A DNA stretch of 44,663 bases from Opitutales bacterium. Lineage in GTDB: Bacteria; Verrucomicrobiota; Verrucomicrobiia; Opitutales; Coraliomargaritaceae. The stretch spans positions 1 through 44,663 of the forward strand of contig JABBCA010000074.1 of the NCBI GenBank assembly GCA_018607135.1. Direction: 5' to 3'. The notes beneath the pieces are model-generated. The model was not told the origin of the DNA. It searched no databases and saw only the letters and a program-made list of their open reading frames with translations. Position 1 is the stretch's first letter, and each line of letters opens with the position of its first letter. This document shows positions 41,626 through 44,663 of this stretch, piece after piece. A program made the position numbers and the translations under genes.

Positions 41626-43247
41626 TGTCGGAAGACGAATACAGCCCTACCCCTTTGCAGCCTCGACGTGGTGATTTAATCAAACCACTCAGCAAAGGTG
41701 GCACGCGTGCACATCAACTGAACAAGACGAAGGCGCGCCCATTTAAGCCAGTCGGACTCTTCGCAAAGTTGTGCTTAATCATCATCACAATTGTCAGTTT
41801 TGCAGCGATTTTTCAATCCGATGTGCTCTGGACAAAATACGACTCTGTGGAGCGCACACCCTACCACTCGATGGCAGATTGGAAAGACGCGTGGCTATTA
41901 CCATCCATACGAAGCCATGACCCGATCAGCACATCTAGCTACTTTTGGGAACAATCAATTCCATTGCCCACAGCTGCTACTCACCGCGGAATCAACTTGC
42001 TTCTACACCTTGTTGCAGTGCTCTTTTTCTTAAAATGCCTTGAATCTTTAAAAGCACCTGGAAGCTTCGCTGCGACTTTAGTAATATCCACACACCCAGC
42101 GGTCATGCAGACATTGTTTTGGCCTGGCTATAGAGATCAAATCATTGGCCTGATCTTCATTCTCTTAGCCTTGCTAGCTGGCATTCGAAATCGAGGCGGA
42201 GCTGGCTACCTAATGACTCTGTTCTTTACTGTAGTGGCGTGCGTGATCCACCCAACTGCAATCGCCATTCCTGTGATATTGGCCTTAGTTATCACCCTTC
42301 AAAATAAAAAACTCCAGTTCAACAGCTTCAACCGTGTTCTGCCTTTAATATGCATCGCACTATTTATCGGAGTTTGGACTCAAGAGGGAGCATCTGCTAG
42401 CGAATCCTCTACTACTGTCGAGACAGCAGGTAACGCTCTCAACGAAGCTGGGCAGAACATGTTTTATTACCTCAAACAATCCCTTCTACCGATCGAGGGC
42501 AGCCTATTTACGCCGATGACAGATGATGGAGGCTATAGCGTGGGAGCTGGCATGAGCATACTCCCTTTCCTATTCTTTATTCCATTCTATTGTCTAGCAG
42601 CGCTCAATTTTGGTAAGCCTTGGGCGCGCGCTGGAATTCTTGGTCTAACCGCATTTCTCCTACTATCATTAAATGGAATCAGTAACACGGGTGTGTTTTT
42701 AGACGGCGATCGCGCACTCGAATCATTTGGTCTCTATGTTGCCTTACCTGCAATGGTCGCGATGCTCTTTTGTGGAGTCGCACACGCTTTCAATGCCATG
42801 GGCGCTGCTGGCAAACCATTATGGATCACTGTTTTCTCCATATTCTTTCTCATACACATAGGTGTCACAGGCAGTTATGCTTACCAAATCGGAACCCCCA
42901 CCACCATGTGGCAATCCATGTTGAACCAATGGCCCGATTCATGGGTGCCAAAGGCCGCATACATCAACACTCTTACACTAGCAAGTGACGATTCGCTTGC
43001 TGTAGATGAGCAAATTAAAATGCTCATTTCAGTCTTAGAGACTCGCCCCGACCTAATAGAAGAGCGAAAGATGCTCGCACGCATTTATCGAGATGCCGGC
43101 CAAAGCAATAACGCACTCACTCAGTTCAAACGTATTCTGCGAGAAAGTAGTCCCGACAATGACTTCTTAGAAGAAGCTGCCAAGTTCTACGATAGAGTTG
43201 GACTACGTTATGACGCGAGTAATACACGCGAACGCAAAACACCTTAA
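41625..43247 (+). CDS. Multi-pass membrane protein with C-terminal TPR-like region, possibly TMTC/GT-C-like
   Basis: The 540-residue protein has a cytoplasmic N-terminus (about 45 residues, basic) and about ten hydrophobic segments between residues 50 and 420. Its soluble C-terminus (about 430-540) has TPR-like helices (RKMLARIYRDAGQSNNALTQ). The arrangement of the segment HRGINLLLHLVAVLFFLKCL followed by HPAVMQTLFWPGYRDQI resembles TMTC-type GT-C proteins, in which this loop precedes TPR repeats. The catalytic acidic pair is not obvious, so the call is tentative. It overlaps the DUF192 lipoprotein gene by one base. Confidence 0.7.
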   Translation: MSEDEYSPTPLQPRRGDLIKPLSKGGTRAHQLNKTKARPFKPVGLFAKLCLIIITIVSFAAIFQSDVLWTKYDSVERTPYHSMADWKDAWLLPSIRSHDPISTSSYFWEQSIPLPTAATHRGINLLLHLVAVLFFLKCLESLKAPGSFAATLVISTHPAVMQTLFWPGYRDQIIGLIFILLALLAGIRNRGGAGYLMTLFFTVVACVIHPTAIAIPVILALVITLQNKKLQFNSFNRVLPLICIALFIGVWTQEGASASESSTTVETAGNALNEAGQNMFYYLKQSLLPIEGSLFTPMTDDGGYSVGAGMSILPFLFFIPFYCLAALNFGKPWARAGILGLTAFLLLSLNGISNTGVFLDGDRALESFGLYVALPAMVAMLFCGVAHAFNAMGAAGKPLWITVFSIFFLIHIGVTGSYAYQIGTPTTMWQSMLNQWPDSWVPKAAYINTLTLASDDSLAVDEQIKMLISVLETRPDLIEERKMLARIYRDAGQSNNALTQFKRILRESSPDNDFLEEAAKFYDRVGLRYDASNTRERKTP

Positions 43248-43271
43248 ATAATAACCGCTAAAAACTAGACC

Positions 43272-44579
43272 ATGTCACAAAAACAAACACCCAACATCGG
43301 CACACTCTCGCTACACGCCGGCCACACTCCTGATTCTGAAACTGGCTCACGGGCGGTGCCCATTTATCAAACGACCAGCTACATGTTTCGCGACACCGAC
43401 CACGCAGCTAAACTATTTGGCCTAGAAGAACTCGGATTCATCTACACACGTATTATGAATCCAACTACAGACGTATTGGAAAAACGTGTCGCCGCCCTAG
43501 AAGGTGGCGTTGCAGGCCTTGCTCACGCCAGTGGCCAAGCAGCGATCACTAGCTCGATTCTTAATATCGCAAAGGCTGGCGACAATATCGTCTCAGCCGC
43601 GCAGCTCTACGGTGGCACTTACACACTGTTTAAATACACACTACCTAAGCTCGGCATCGAAGTGCGCTTTGCCAATGCCGAAGATCCGTCATCGTTCGCC
43701 CCACTCATCGATGCAAATACCAAAGCCATCTACGGAGATACGGTCGGTAATCCAAAACTAAATATTTTCCCATTCGAAGAAGTTTCCGCACTCTGTCAAA
43801 AAGAGAAACTACCGCTCATCATCGATAACACTGCAGCCTCCCCAGCGGTTTGCCGCCCACTTGAGCACGGAGCCAATGTCGTCGTCAACAGCTTGACCAA
43901 ATACCTCGGCGGTCATGGCACGAGTATTGGTGGTATCGTTGTCGATGGCGGCAACTTTGACTGGGGCAGCGGACGCTTCGCTGAGTTCACTGAGCCTGAC
44001 CCTAGCTATCATGGACTCGTCCACTGGGATGCATTCAAGGCGTTCGAGCCAGCAGGTGGCGCCAACATCGCCTACATCATGAAAATGCGCCTCCAGTGGC
44101 TACGCGACACTGGAAATTGCACCTCACCGTTCAACTCTTTCTTGCATATTCAAGGCATCGAAACATTGCATCTTCGCATGGAACGTCATTGTGAAAATGC
44201 GCTCAAAGTTGCCGAGTTCCTACAAAACCACGAAGCAGTCAGCTGGGTAAATTTCCCTGGATTGAGCAATAACGCGCACCATGCAGCGGCGAAAAAGTAT
44301 TTCTATGAAGGTAAATTCGGGGCACTGGTTGGCTTTGGCTTAAAAGGTGGTGTCGAAGCAGGCCGTAAGTTCATCGATAGCCTCGAACTCTTCAGCCACT
44401 TGGCAAATATCGGCGATGCGAAATCACTCGCAATCCATCCCGCGAGCACCACACACCAACAACTCGATCAAACACAGCAACAGTCCACCGGTGTCACCGC
44501 AGACTTCGTGCGTCTCTCTGTAGGCATCGAGAATATCGAAGACCTCCTCGAAGATCTCGATCAAGCACTGAAGGCATAA
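43272..44579 (+). CDS. metY: O-acetylhomoserine sulfhydrylase (aminocarboxypropyltransferase)
   Basis: This is a 435-residue PLP enzyme of the Cys/Met metabolism family. [20 protein letters not shown] and [20 protein letters not shown] are the MetY N-terminal signatures. [20 protein letters not shown] binds substrate, and Lys210 in [12 protein letters not shown] binds PLP. The length of 430-440 separates it from MetB/MetC (about 390). It makes homocysteine directly from O-acetylhomoserine and sulfide, consistent with the assimilatory cysH elsewhere in the window. It starts 24 bases after the membrane-protein gene and is followed at once by tandem repeats. Confidence 0.95.
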   Translation: MSQKQTPNIGTLSLHAGHTPDSETGSRAVPIYQTTSYMFRDTDHAAKLFGLEELGFIYTRIMNPTTDVLEKRVAALEGGVAGLAHASGQAAITSSILNIAKAGDNIVSAAQLYGGTYTLFKYTLPKLGIEVRFANAEDPSSFAPLIDANTKAIYGDTVGNPKLNIFPFEEVSALCQKEKLPLIIDNTAASPAVCRPLEHGANVVVNSLTKYLGGHGTSIGGIVVDGGNFDWGSGRFAEFTEPDPSYHGLVHWDAFKAFEPAGGANIAYIMKMRLQWLRDTGNCTSPFNSFLHIQGIETLHLRMERHCENALKVAEFLQNHEAVSWVNFPGLSNNAHHAAAKKYFYEGKFGALVGFGLKGGVEAGRKFIDSLELFSHLANIGDAKSLAIHPASTTHQQLDQTQQQSTGVTADFVRLSVGIENIEDLLEDLDQALKA

Positions 44580-44580
44580 C

Positions 44581-44663
44581 CCGTAGGGGCGCAACTTGAT
44601 GCGCCCGCGCTGAGCATAATCCGTAGGGGCGCAACTTGATGCGCCCGTGCTGAGCATAATCCG
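44581..44663. repeat. 40-bp tandem palindromic repeat running off the window edge
   Basis: Two copies of a 40-base unit occupy 44581-44620 and 44621-44660, differing by one base (CGCGC versus CGTGC), and a third copy begins at 44661. Each unit contains the hairpin GGGCGCA-ACTTGA-TGCGCCC. Units with this 'GTAGGGGCGCAACTTG' core resemble dispersed repeats seen in many genomes. It begins 2 bases after the metY stop and could serve as the end of that transcript. Confidence 0.75.

Noticed and set aside
44581-44663. CRISPR array
   Set aside because: The units are directly adjacent without variable spacers and are self-complementary, so this is a tandem palindromic repeat.

Overview
The window looks like a chromosomal segment of a marine-type Verrucomicrobiota bacterium, most likely class Opitutae (Puniceicoccales / Coraliomargarita-like). 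This is inferred from gene content, not from a marker tree. The evidence is a PEP-CTERM exported protein, a prepilin-like protein with a DG-type C-terminus, a DUF1549/DUF1553 - DUF1501 - cytochrome c/LRR module of the kind typical of Planctomycetes and Verrucomicrobia, a bacterial formylglycine-generating enzyme, and short dispersed palindromic repeats between genes. All protein identities come from motif and family recognition by eye; no database search was run.

Layout. 1-6.2 kb: 3' end of lpd, a rhomboid-like membrane protein, sufU-sufS, an anchored hypothetical protein, a formylglycine-generating enzyme and rpe. 6.2-8.8 kb: an omega-amidase-like nitrilase and a two-domain lipid acyltransferase (PlsC-like plus OlsB-like). 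9.0-16.8 kb: mostly housekeeping biosynthesis, namely tRNA-Val(UAC), ilvN, ilvC, hemC, a cobA-hemD fusion, a cyclophilin, cysH and menD. 16.9-29.7 kb: a carbohydrate locus. 29.8-44.6 kb: efp, the DUF1549/DUF1501/cytochrome module, thymidine phosphorylase, argS, a proline-rich lipoprotein, an M24 peptidase, a DUF192 lipoprotein overlapping a multi-pass membrane protein, and metY. The window ends inside a 40-bp tandem palindromic repeat.

The most interesting region is 16.9-29.7 kb. It encodes a cytoplasmic GH1 beta-glucosidase, a GPH-type sugar symporter with an unusual insertion, a secreted protein of unknown function, a PEP-CTERM protein, a secreted GH144-type (glycoamylase-fold) endo-beta-1,2-glucanase candidate, a decayed secreted-protein gene, a prepilin-like protein, a 1128-residue GH94 enzyme that fits 1,2-beta-oligoglucan phosphorylase, and a LacI-family regulator. 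Four near-identical 14-bp sites, TGTAAA-NN-TTTWCA, lie upstream of the GH1 gene, the unknown secreted gene, the GH94 gene and lacI itself. They tie the locus into one regulon. The proposed pathway is: GH144 cuts extracellular or periplasmic beta-1,2-glucan, the symporter imports sophoro-oligosaccharides, GH94 phosphorolyses them to glucose 1-phosphate, and GH1 hydrolyses the remaining sophorose. The unknown secreted protein at 20255 is the best candidate for a new component.

Other points of interest are a tRNA-Val gene placed 43 nt before the valine-pathway gene ilvN, an EF-P with Arg32 at its tip, a compact 70-bp element with terminal inverted repeats and two internal hairpins, and several other dispersed repeats.
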